Source: Oscillospiraceae bacterium (GTDB lineage: Bacteria; Bacillota; Clostridia; Oscillospirales; Ruminococcaceae). From it: a DNA stretch of 12,813 bases. Positions 6,171 through 12,649 of the stretch are shown piece by piece (positions within the stretch are counted from its first letter, which is position 1; each line of letters opens with the position of its first letter). A model generated the notes under the pieces. That model was not told where the DNA came from, ran no database searches, and saw nothing but the letters and a program-made list of their open reading frames with translations. Made by a program: the position numbers and the translations under genes. The stretch lies in assembly GCA_900768705.1 (NCBI GenBank), contig CAAGEB010000025.1:1-12813 (forward strand), given 5' to 3'.

Positions 6171-6182
6171 AAAGGAAATAGA

Positions 6183-8327
6183 ATGAATAAGCTGAAAACC
6201 AATATTCTTATTGAATTATTTAAAGCGGGCAAGGACGGACTGGAAGAAAAGGAAATTATGAAGCGTCTGGAGCTTCCGAAGAAAAGCTCCGGAAAGCTGT
6301 CGGACAGTCTTTCGGATATGAAGCGTTTCGGCGATATTTCCTGCAAAAAAGGAGTCTGGAGAGTTAAAAGCCCCGAACTGTTCTTTGAAGCGGTTATAAG
6401 CAGGGTAACTCCCAAATCGGGATTTCTGACCCGTGAGGGGGAAATTCCCTGCGAATATTATGTACGGGGCAGGGATATGTGCGGAGCAATTCCCGGAGAT
6501 ATTGTTCTTGCAAAGAAAACCGCCGACGCAGTGGATACAAGAAGCCCCGAGGCGATTGTTGTCACCGTGCTGAAGGAAAGCGATATGCTGCTTACGGGCA
6601 TTGTGGTTGCGGAAAAGAACCGCCTTATGGTGCTGCCCGACAAGCTGTGTGATGAGCCGCTGGTTATAGCAAAGGCGGGAACCAAGCCGCTGAAGGTGGG
6701 CGACAAGGTGGCTTTTTCCATCAAAAAGCGGGGAGAGCGGCACTTTGACCATACCGTTGCCATTGCGGACAGCTTCGGCAGCTCCGAGGTGGCAAAAGCC
6801 TCTGCGGAAGCCTATATGCTGGTGAACGGTCTGCATACGGAATTTCCTCCCGAGGTGCTGGCGGAGGCGGCAAGGCTGGACTGCGACGAACCCGACCCCG
6901 ACGAGGTTTCCCGCCGTCTGGATCTGCGGGGAGAGCCGATTTTCACCATTGACGGCGCAGACACCAAGGACATTGACGACGCTGTTTCCATAGCAAGAAC
7001 CGAGGGCGGCTACAAGCTGGGGGTTCATATCGCAGATGTTTCCCATTATGTGAAAAAAGGCTCGGAGCTGGATAAGGAAGCCTTTGCAAGAGGTACTTCG
7101 ATATATTATGCGGACAGAGTTGTCCCTATGCTTCCTAAGGAGCTTTCCAACGGTATATGCTCCCTTAATCCCAATGTGGACAGATTGGCGTTTTCCTGCC
7201 TTATGAATGTTTCTGACGACGGAAAGCTGCTTTCCTATCGTTTTGAGAAATCCGTTATCAGAAGCAGGGTAAAGGGCGTTTATTCCGAGGTGAACAAAAT
7301 AATCGACGGTACTGCGGACGAGACAATAAAGCAGAAATATTCCCGTGTTATCGACCGTATTCCGATTATGCTGGAGCTGGCGGAAATCCTTGAAAAGAAC
7401 CGTACTCTGCGGGGCGCACCGGATATCGACACGGTGGAAACCAAGATAATCACCGACGAAAACGGAGTGTGCGTTGATGTAAAGCCCAGAGAAAGGGGCG
7501 TCGCAGAGAGGATAATCGAGGAATTTATGCTGGTTGCCAACAATGCCGCCGCCGCATTGGCAATGAAGGAGAAATTTCCCTTTGTTTACCGTGTTCACGA
7601 AGCGCCTATGGCGGAAAAGCTGCTTATGCTGGGAGATACGCTGACTGCTCTGGGAGTTAATCCCGAGGGAATTACCGAACATTCCACCGCAGCGGATCTG
7701 GCAAAAATCCTGCGGGACAGCAAGGACAGCGACAAGTACATTGTTATCAATCGGATTGTGCTGCGGACTATGATGAAAGCTAAATATTCCGACCAGCCGC
7801 TGGGTCATTTCGGTCTGGTTATGCCCGAGTACGCTCACTTCACTTCGCCTATCAGACGATATGCCGACCTTTCTATACACAGAATTCTCACCGACTATGT
7901 GTATGCTTTAAGCACCGAAAAGCTGAATAAGAAATACACCAAATTCGCTGCCGAAGCTGCGATGCAGGCAAGCAATACCGAGCTTTCCGCAGTACGCTGC
8001 GAGCGGGAATGTGAGAATTTCTATATGGCGGAGTATATGAAAAAGCACATAGGCGAGAGCTTTGACGGTTTTATTTCGGGAGTTTCTCCCAGCGGGATTT
8101 TCGTCGCACTGGATAATACGGTTGAGGGAATGATTTCCGTTGCCCGTATGCCTATGGGCGAATACGAGGTTCAGCACGGAGTAATTCTGACGGGCGCAGC
8201 CAACGGAAAGGTTTACACGGTGGGAGAAAAGGTTCGTGTAACCTGCGTTTCCGTTAATGTAAACGGCGGCTTTATTGACTTTGACTTTGCGGAGAAGGAA
8301 GAAAACGAAAATTCCGCAGAGCTGTAA
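6183..8327 (+). CDS. rnr: Ribonuclease R (RNB-family 3'-5' exoribonuclease)
   Basis: A 714-residue processive 3'-5' exoribonuclease that degrades structured RNA and takes part in mRNA, rRNA and tmRNA-linked quality control in the cytoplasm. Residues about 1-62 are a winged helix. Cold-shock-like domains span about 75-225. The RNB catalytic domain carries IDGADTKDIDDAVSI at 256-270, with D257, D263, D265 and D266 at the magnesium positions. HFTSPIRRYADLSIHR at 552-567 is the family signature. An S1 domain lies at about 624-702 (FDGFISGVSPSGIFVALDNTVEGMI). The tail is short and acidic (EKEENENSAEL), unlike the long basic tail of the E. coli enzyme. I chose the ATG at 6183, six bases after AAAGGA; a GTG at 6159 is in frame but overlaps the 11-bp duplication. 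The gene has its own terminator, and smpB, often next, is absent here. Confidence 0.96.
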   Translation: MNKLKTNILIELFKAGKDGLEEKEIMKRLELPKKSSGKLSDSLSDMKRFGDISCKKGVWRVKSPELFFEAVISRVTPKSGFLTREGEIPCEYYVRGRDMCGAIPGDIVLAKKTADAVDTRSPEAIVVTVLKESDMLLTGIVVAEKNRLMVLPDKLCDEPLVIAKAGTKPLKVGDKVAFSIKKRGERHFDHTVAIADSFGSSEVAKASAEAYMLVNGLHTEFPPEVLAEAARLDCDEPDPDEVSRRLDLRGEPIFTIDGADTKDIDDAVSIARTEGGYKLGVHIADVSHYVKKGSELDKEAFARGTSIYYADRVVPMLPKELSNGICSLNPNVDRLAFSCLMNVSDDGKLLSYRFEKSVIRSRVKGVYSEVNKIIDGTADETIKQKYSRVIDRIPIMLELAEILEKNRTLRGAPDIDTVETKIITDENGVCVDVKPRERGVAERIIEEFMLVANNAAAALAMKEKFPFVYRVHEAPMAEKLLMLGDTLTALGVNPEGITEHSTAADLAKILRDSKDSDKYIVINRIVLRTMMKAKYSDQPLGHFGLVMPEYAHFTSPIRRYADLSIHRILTDYVYALSTEKLNKKYTKFAAEAAMQASNTELSAVRCERECENFYMAEYMKKHIGESFDGFISGVSPSGIFVALDNTVEGMISVARMPMGEYEVQHGVILTGAANGKVYTVGEKVRVTCVSVNVNGGFIDFDFAEKEENENSAEL

Positions 8328-8338
8328 TCGGATATTTT

Positions 8339-8371
8339 TCCCCGTTCGGAGATTTCCGACGGGGATTTTTT
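8339..8371 (+). terminator. Intrinsic terminator after rnr
   Basis: TCCCCGT-T-CGGA (8339-8350) pairs with TCCG-ACGGGGA (8355-8365) around GATT, an 11-bp stem with one bulge, followed by six U (8366-8371). It starts 12 bases after the rnr stop. Confidence 0.88.
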
Positions 8372-8433
8372 CGGTCTGATGAGGATATGTCAGTGTATCA
8401 TACCGGATTTTTGTCAATCGCCGCACCGCAGGT

Positions 8434-8452
8434 TTTGTGCTGAAAGCACAAA
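8434..8452. other. Perfect hairpin between rnr and the M20 hydrolase promoter
   Basis: TTTGTGCT (8434-8441) and AGCACAAA (8445-8452) are a perfect inverted repeat with a 3-base centre. It lies about 35 bases upstream of the -35 at 8487. It could be a regulator binding site or a decayed terminator. The surrounding 8372-8486 has no gene; a looser CGGT...ACCG inverted pair at 8372-8404 is also visible. Confidence 0.45.
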
Positions 8453-8486
8453 TTCCGCCGTTTTTGGGGGTTTTTCACGAATTCCC

Positions 8487-8515
8487 TTGACATTGCGCAC
8501 AAATCGGTCTATAAT
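8487..8515 (+). promoter_or_regulatory. Consensus sigma-A promoter of the M20 hydrolase
   Basis: TTGACA (8487-8492) and TATAAT (8510-8515) are separated by 17 bases; both hexamers are perfect. The start is predicted near 8522, only a few bases before a terminator hairpin. Confidence 0.9.
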
Positions 8516-8525
8516 AAACTCAAAA

Positions 8526-8568
8526 GCAAGGGTGCTGACTCGGTGTGAGTCTGCGCCCTTTTGTTTTT
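8526..8568 (+). terminator. Leader terminator / attenuator before the M20 hydrolase
   Basis: AAGGGTGC-T-GACTC (8528-8541) pairs with GAGTC-T-GCGCCCTT (8547-8560): 13 pairs with one T-T mismatch and one G-T pair, loop GGTGT. A U-rich tract follows at 8559-8568. It begins within about six bases of the predicted transcription start. Transcripts would stop after about 46 bases unless it is bypassed. A second hairpin (8559-8581) uses the same U-tract. Confidence 0.8.
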
Positions 8569-8581
8569 GCGAAAAACAAAG
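8559..8581 (+). promoter_or_regulatory. Alternative hairpin overlapping the attenuator U-tract
   Basis: TTTTGTTTTT (8559-8568) pairs with AAAAACAAAG (8572-8581) around GCG: nine Watson-Crick pairs plus one wobble. It shares bases 8559-8568 with the terminator and ends three bases before the Shine-Dalgarno sequence AAGGAG (8584-8589). Mutually exclusive folding with the terminator is an inference. Confidence 0.55.
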
Positions 8582-8598
8582 ATAAGGAGTGCAATGTT

Positions 8599-9861
8599 AT
8601 GTATAAGTGCAGTAAAGAGCGTATGGAGGACAAAATCAAAACCTTCAGTAAATTCGGCGACGCAGGTCACGGAGGAATTACCCGTTATTCCCTGTCTCCC
8701 GAGGCGATTATGGCAAGAAATGAATTCAGGCGCAGAATGGAAGCTATCGGCGCAGAAATCGAGGTGGACGATGTTGCCTGTATGTACGCAACTCTCCCCG
8801 GTTCCGACCCGAATGCAAAGCGCATTGTTATGGGTTCCCATGTGGACAGCGTAAAGAACGGCGGAAACTATGACGGTATTCTGGGCGTTATGAGCGCAAT
8901 GGAGGTTCTGGAAACCGTTGCCGCCGAGAAAATTCCCCACAAGCATCCGCTTACCGCAATGATATGGACAAACGAGGAAGGCTCTCTTTATCCGCCGGCA
9001 ATGATGTGCTCGGGCATAATCTGCTACGACTACCTTCCCGAGGATATCCGCTGCAAGTTCAAATATGAGGATATGATGGAGTCCAAGAGCATTCTGGACA
9101 ACAAGTCCACCTTCGGCGAGGCGTTGGAGAAATCGGGCTTCAAGGGCGACAGGAAGTACAGAATTTCTCCCGAGAAGTATCAGTATATGTTTGAAACTCA
9201 CATTGAGCAGGGACCTATTCTTGAGGACAACGGAAACGATATAGGCGTTGTGGACTGCGTTCTGGGAATGTTCAATTACCGCTTGAAATTCTTCGGTCAG
9301 ACCACCCATGCGGGAACTTTCCCAATGCCGAAGCGCAAGGACGCCTTTTATGCGGCTTCTCAGGCTTTGTGCTATCTGCACGAGGAAATAGACAAGCTGG
9401 GAGTTACGGATCTGGTTTATACCACGGGAGAGGTTGTATGTCATCCCTGCGTACATACCTGCGTTCCCGATTACTTTGATTTCTCCTTTGACGCCCGTCA
9501 CGAAAAGCCCGAGGTGCTGGAAAAGGTTCTGGCGATTGTGAAGAGCTGTGAGGACAAGGTATGGAGCGGCTGCACCTGCAAGGTTGAAAAGGCTTGGAAC
9601 AGAGATACGGTTTACTGGGACAAGAAGCTGGTGGGCTATGTTAAGACCTCTGCCGAGGAGTTGGGCGTAAATCACCAGTACATTCATTCCGGAGCAGGGC
9701 ATGACGCACAGTTCTGTTCGTATATGATACCCACTACGATGATTTTCGTACAGAGCAAGGACGGACTTTCCCACTGCGAGCCGGAGTTCAGCACGGTGGA
9801 ACACTGCACCGAGGGCGCAACGGTTATGCTGAATGCAGTGCTGAAAGCGGATAATGATTGA
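8599..9861 (+). CDS. M20-family amidohydrolase (N-carbamoyl-L-amino-acid hydrolase / allantoate amidohydrolase-like)
   Basis: A 420-residue, full-length member of the M20 hydantoinase/carbamoylase group, dinuclear metal enzymes that cut C-N bonds in N-carbamoyl amino acids, ureidopropionate or allantoate. Expected metal ligands are present: H81 in GSHVDS, D92 in GGNYDGILGV, E126/E127 in TNEEGS, H201 in ETHIEQGP, and H392 in DGLSHCEPE. H237 in TTHAGT and SGAGHDAQ at 364-371 are the usual catalytic and substrate residues. The substrate cannot be fixed from the sequence. Three cysteines in CHPCVHTCVPD (281-291) lie where relatives have a PxxxNVIPG-type stretch. I chose the ATG at 8599, nine bases after AAGGAG; an upstream reading from 8545 begins inside the leader terminator. 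It appears to be a single-gene transcript under its own promoter and attenuator. Confidence 0.87.
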   Translation: MYKCSKERMEDKIKTFSKFGDAGHGGITRYSLSPEAIMARNEFRRRMEAIGAEIEVDDVACMYATLPGSDPNAKRIVMGSHVDSVKNGGNYDGILGVMSAMEVLETVAAEKIPHKHPLTAMIWTNEEGSLYPPAMMCSGIICYDYLPEDIRCKFKYEDMMESKSILDNKSTFGEALEKSGFKGDRKYRISPEKYQYMFETHIEQGPILEDNGNDIGVVDCVLGMFNYRLKFFGQTTHAGTFPMPKRKDAFYAASQALCYLHEEIDKLGVTDLVYTTGEVVCHPCVHTCVPDYFDFSFDARHEKPEVLEKVLAIVKSCEDKVWSGCTCKVEKAWNRDTVYWDKKLVGYVKTSAEELGVNHQYIHSGAGHDAQFCSYMIPTTMIFVQSKDGLSHCEPEFSTVEHCTEGATVMLNAVLKADND

Positions 9862-9863
9862 CA

Positions 9864-9904
9864 GGCTTTTTAAATAAGTTGAGGGAGCGGTTTTTGCTGC
9901 TCCT
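9864..9904 (+). terminator. First copy of duplicated terminator after the M20 hydrolase (no U-tract)
   Basis: GGAGC (9884-9888) and GCTCC (9899-9903) form the stem, but only two T follow before an inserted sequence begins. The 41-base block is about 85 percent identical by eye to the block at 10018-10060. As it stands it should be a weak terminator. Confidence 0.6.
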
Positions 9905-10017
9905 TCAGACTGTCGATAAACCCTCATCTGCGTTGTCATCACGCATAACGGCAGGCACAAAGCCTAGCCGTTATGCTGATTCCTGGCATCTGAGGGCTTC
10001 TCGCCAGCCTGAGAAAG
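9905..10017. repeat. Long palindromic hairpin element between duplicated terminators
   Basis: Nested inverted repeats: CTTCAGACTG against CAGCCTGAGAAAG at the ends, CCCTCA (9921-9926) with TGAGGG (9991-9996), and a central stem. The central stem is ATCA-C-GCATAACGGC-AGGC (9938-9956) against GCCT-A-GCCGTTATGC-TGAT (9962-9980), 18 pairs with two bulged bases and loop ACAAA. It has no coding capacity and looks like a small palindromic repeat element that has entered, or been duplicated with, the terminator. Confidence 0.7.
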
Positions 10018-10062
10018 GTTTTTTTAAACAAGCTGAGGGAGCGGTTTTAACTGCTCCTTTTT
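10018..10062 (+). terminator. Second, intact copy of the duplicated terminator
   Basis: GGAGC (10038-10042) pairs with GCTCC (10053-10057), extended by an A-T and G-T pair, followed by TTTTT (10058-10062). The preceding TTTTTTTAAACAAGCTGAGG resembles TTTTTAAATAAGTTGAGG in the first copy. This copy retains the U-tract and is the likely functional stop for the M20 hydrolase transcript. Confidence 0.75.
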
Positions 10063-10109
10063 GTTTGTGCGGTAAAATGTGGCTGTAAAGTAATAAAATT
10101 ATTCTTGCC

Positions 10110-10457
10110 GTGGACACCCACCCCTACCTGTGTGACCGCCTTTAATGCGCAGCGTCGTGCTGCGCTTGGGCGGTCACCGTACAACATCGTGTTGCCCTCC
10201 CTCAAGGGAGGGGAACTAGAAGGGTACTTCGTACCCTTGACCCGATCGGGGGCTTTGCCCCCGAACCCCCTTACATAAGGTGATATTTTGTGAGATAAAC
10301 CCTGCCAAACCGTCGTATAATCTTGCCCTCTGCACAGTCGGGTATCCCGACTGGTTGTTCACAACTGAACTCTGCATTGCAATATACCGTTGTGTAAAGT
10401 CGGCATGCAAACACGATGTTTGCGCAGTTGCACCAAAAACGGCGCACGATATTGCGC
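10110..10457. other. Intergenic array of short perfect hairpins
   Basis: The 10063-10580 gap holds no credible gene. Between 10110 and 10457 are about ten inverted repeats, mostly with 3-5 base loops. GTGACCGCC/GGCGGTCAC (10132-10177) encloses GCGCAGC/GCTGCGC. Then come CAACA/TGTTG (10182-10194), CCCTCCC/GGGAGGG (10195-10212), AAGGGTAC/GTACCCTT (10220-10238), TCGGGGGC/GCCCCCGA (10246-10264), CAGTCGGG/CCCGACTG (10335-10353), GTTG/CAAC (10354-10365), GCAAACA/TGTTTGC (10407-10423) and GCGCA/TGCGC (10442-10457). No U-tracts follow most of them. It could be a structured RNA, a set of palindromic repeats, or a protein-binding array; I recognise no known family. Confidence 0.65.
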
Positions 10458-10579
10458 AGCTGAGAGCTTATTCTTTTCACAAGTCAATACACTATTTTGA
10501 AATACCAGCCTGAAAAGTTTCTCAACAAGCAAATACTTTTATTATTTGCGAAAAAATGATAAAAAATTCTTAATTCCCC

Positions 10580-10608
10580 TTGAAAAAAATGACGAGCTGT
10601 TGTATAAT
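10580..10608 (+). promoter_or_regulatory. Sigma-A promoter of the NifU-like/GGGtGRT operon
   Basis: TTGAAA (10580-10585) and TATAAT (10603-10608) have a 17-base spacer. The start is predicted near 10615, leaving a leader of about 65 bases. GCGGAT (10624-10629) and ATCCGC (10646-10651) form a small leader stem. Confidence 0.88.
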
Positions 10609-10681
10609 AGAAATGTATGGTTGGCGGATATGGTGTTTAGCCGCAATCCGCTGCTAAATTTTGACAAAGGAGAAACAAAGT

Positions 10682-11374
10682 ATGACTTATTCACACGAGG
10701 TTGAGGCTATGTGTCCTGTTGCTCAGGGCGTAGCTCACGGTTGTGCCCCTATCCCCGAAGAGGCAAAGTGGGTAAAGGCAAAGGAAATCAAGGACATCTC
10801 GGGCTTCACACACGGCATTGGCTGGTGCGCTCCCCAGCAGGGAACCTGCAAGCTGTCGCTTAACATCAAGGAGGGCGTTATACAGGAAGCTCTCGTTGAA
10901 ACCATCGGCTGCTCCGGTATGACACACTCTGCGGCAATGGCTGCGGAAATTCTTCCCGGCAGAACCATTCTGGAGGCTCTGAACACCGACCTGGTTTGCG
11001 ACGCTATCAACACCGCAATGCGCGAGCTGTTCCTTCAGATAGTTTACGGACGCTCCCAGTCCGCTTTCTCCGAGGACGGTCTTACAATCGGCGCAGGTCT
11101 TGAGGATCTGGGAAAGGGTCTCCGTTCTCAGGTTGGTACCATGTACGGCACTCTCAAGAAGGGTCCCCGTTACCTGGAAATGACCGACGGCTATGTAACC
11201 GGTCTTGCTCTCAATGAGGACAACGAAATCATCGGCTATAAGTTTGTAAACTTCGGCAAGATGATGGACTTCATAAAGAACGGCGATGACGCTAACACAG
11301 CATTTGAAAAGGCTCAGGGTCAGTATGGCCGTGTTGCCGACGCTGTAAAGATCATCGACCCCAGAAAGCAGTAA
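10682..11374 (+). CDS. NifU-like iron-sulfur cluster assembly scaffold protein
   Basis: A 230-residue protein with a NifU/IscU N-terminal-type fold: GTCKLSLNIKEGVIQEALVE, IGCSGMTHSAAMAAEI (76-91), then GRTILEAL. C77 matches the central cluster-ligand Cys of IscU. C56 in GTC lies near the first ligand, but the usual CGD is not present, and the third Cys (HCS in IscU) is not recognisable. Other cysteines at 11, 21, 49 and 106 are specific to this type. About 90 extra residues follow the scaffold domain. The start is the ATG at 10682, nine bases after AAAGGAGA; an upstream TTG at 10661 overlaps that site. It is 16 bases upstream of the GGGtGRT gene, in one operon. A role in Fe-S cluster delivery to or with its partner is inferred from family and pairing. 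Confidence 0.85.
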   Translation: MTYSHEVEAMCPVAQGVAHGCAPIPEEAKWVKAKEIKDISGFTHGIGWCAPQQGTCKLSLNIKEGVIQEALVETIGCSGMTHSAAMAAEILPGRTILEALNTDLVCDAINTAMRELFLQIVYGRSQSAFSEDGLTIGAGLEDLGKGLRSQVGTMYGTLKKGPRYLEMTDGYVTGLALNEDNEIIGYKFVNFGKMMDFIKNGDDANTAFEKAQGQYGRVADAVKIIDPRKQ

Positions 11375-11390
11375 TAGGAGGTAGGAAGTA

Positions 11391-12389
11391 ATGGCTTTAT
11401 TTGAATCTTACGAAAGACGCGAAAAGCAGATTCTCGATGTTCTTAATAAGTACGGCATCAAGTCCATTGAGGAGTGCCGTGATATCTGTACAGCTAAGGG
11501 CTTCGACCCCTATAAGATTACCGAGGGCATTCAGCCTATCTGCTTTGAGAACGCTAAGTGGGCTTACACCGTAGGCTGCGCTATTGCAATCAAGAAGGGC
11601 TGCACCAGAGCAGCAGACGCTGCCGCAGCAATCGGCGAGGGACTTCAGTCCTTCTGCATTCCCGGTTCTGTTGCGGATCAGAGAAAGGTTGGTCTGGGTC
11701 ACGGAAATCTGGGCAAGATGCTTCTGGAAGAGGAAACCAAGTGCTTCTGCTTCCTGGCAGGACACGAGTCCTTTGCAGCTGCCGAGGGCGCAATCGGTAT
11801 TGCCGAGAAGGCAAACAAGGTTCGCAAGGAGCCGCTGCGTGTTATCCTGAACGGACTTGGCAAGGACGCTGCACAGATTATCGCTCGTATCAACGGCTTT
11901 ACTTATGTTGAAACCGAGATGGATTACTACACCGGCGAGGTTAAGGAAGTATTCCGCAAGGCATACTCCACCGGTCTGCGTGCAAAGGTTAACTGCTACG
12001 GTGCAAACGATGTTACCGAGGGCGTTGCAATTATGTGGAAGGAAGGCGTTGATGTTTCCATCACCGGTAACTCCACCAACCCCACCCGCTTCCAGCACCC
12101 CGTTGCAGGCACCTACAAGAAGGAGTGCGTTGACAAGGGCAAGAAGTACTTCTCCGTTGCTTCCGGCGGCGGTACAGGACGCACCCTGCACCCCGATAAT
12201 ATGGCGGCAGGTCCTGCTTCCTACGGTATGACCGATACAATGGGAAGAATGCACTCCGACGCTCAGTTCGCAGGTTCTTCTTCCGTTCCCGCACATGTTG
12301 AGATGATGGGTCTTATCGGCATGGGCAACAACCCCATGGTTGGCGCTACCGTTGCTTGTGCTGTTGCTGTTGAAGAAGCTATGAAGTAA
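11391..12389 (+). CDS. GGGtGRT family protein (function unknown)
   Basis: A 332-residue protein carrying the family's name-giving GGGTGRT at residues 259-265, followed by MAAGPASYGMTDTMGRMHSD. Other striking stretches are GLGHGNLGKMLLEEETKCFCFLAGHESFA (split as residues 102-129), SITGNSTNPTRFQHPVAGTY (223-242) and a Gly/Met-rich C-terminus. Many Gly and conserved Cys/His residues suggest a cofactor- or nucleotide-binding enzyme, but no activity is established to my knowledge. It has no signal peptide or membrane helix. AGGAGGT (11376-11382) gives a very strong ribosome site for the ATG at 11391. Together with the consensus promoter this suggests abundant expression. Its steady pairing with a NifU-like scaffold in Firmicutes suggests it receives, or helps build, an Fe-S cluster. 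Confidence 0.88.
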   Translation: MALFESYERREKQILDVLNKYGIKSIEECRDICTAKGFDPYKITEGIQPICFENAKWAYTVGCAIAIKKGCTRAADAAAAIGEGLQSFCIPGSVADQRKVGLGHGNLGKMLLEEETKCFCFLAGHESFAAAEGAIGIAEKANKVRKEPLRVILNGLGKDAAQIIARINGFTYVETEMDYYTGEVKEVFRKAYSTGLRAKVNCYGANDVTEGVAIMWKEGVDVSITGNSTNPTRFQHPVAGTYKKECVDKGKKYFSVASGGGTGRTLHPDNMAAGPASYGMTDTMGRMHSDAQFAGSSSVPAHVEMMGLIGMGNNPMVGATVACAVAVEEAMK

Positions 12390-12430
12390 GCTTCAAACGG
12401 CTTAACTACGGCATTTAACGAATAATTATT

Positions 12431-12476
12431 AAATCCCGCTGATATTCGTGGAAATCGGATTTTGGCGGGATTTTTG
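12431..12476 (+). terminator. Intrinsic terminator of the NifU-like/GGGtGRT operon
   Basis: AAATCCCGC (12431-12439) pairs with GCGGGATTT (12465-12473), 9 bp around a 25-base loop with minor inner pairing, followed by TTG. It begins about 40 bases after the stop codon. Confidence 0.8.
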
Positions 12477-12649
12477 TATTCTGCGGGCTTTTTCAACGGA
12501 AAACCGCCGAATAACGGTAATCGGCTATTAAGGCAATACGGCACAAAGGACATTTAAAAAAAGATTGCAGTTTTTTGCAGTTTTTTAGGGAGTATTCTGA
12601 ATTTGAAGAAAAAACGGTGAACAACCGGGTTTTCGCTTCACTAAGAATA
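12477..12649. other. Non-coding spacer before the right-hand foldback repeat
   Basis: No gene is seen here. There is a weak GCGG...CCGC inverted pair near 12487-12509 and a 10-bp tandem repeat GCAGTTTTTT at 12567-12576 and 12577-12586. The latter could act as a U-rich stop but has no stem. Confidence 0.5.

Noticed and set aside
6216..7880. Long minus-strand open frame of 554 codons opposite rnr
   Set aside because: It lies wholly antisense to the well-supported RNase R gene, has no family-like motifs and reflects codon bias of the sense gene.
8434..8598. Known riboswitch upstream of the M20 hydrolase
   Set aside because: The leader is only about 77 bases, begins directly with a terminator stem, and I see no conserved aptamer core of a known class.
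8509..9960. Long minus-strand open frame opposite the M20 hydrolase
   Set aside because: It is antisense to a full-length gene with all catalytic motifs and runs through two terminator hairpins.
10216..10513. Three short open frames in the hairpin-rich gap
   Set aside because: They overlap each other on both strands, lack good ribosome sites, and run through perfect hairpins; no recognisable protein features.
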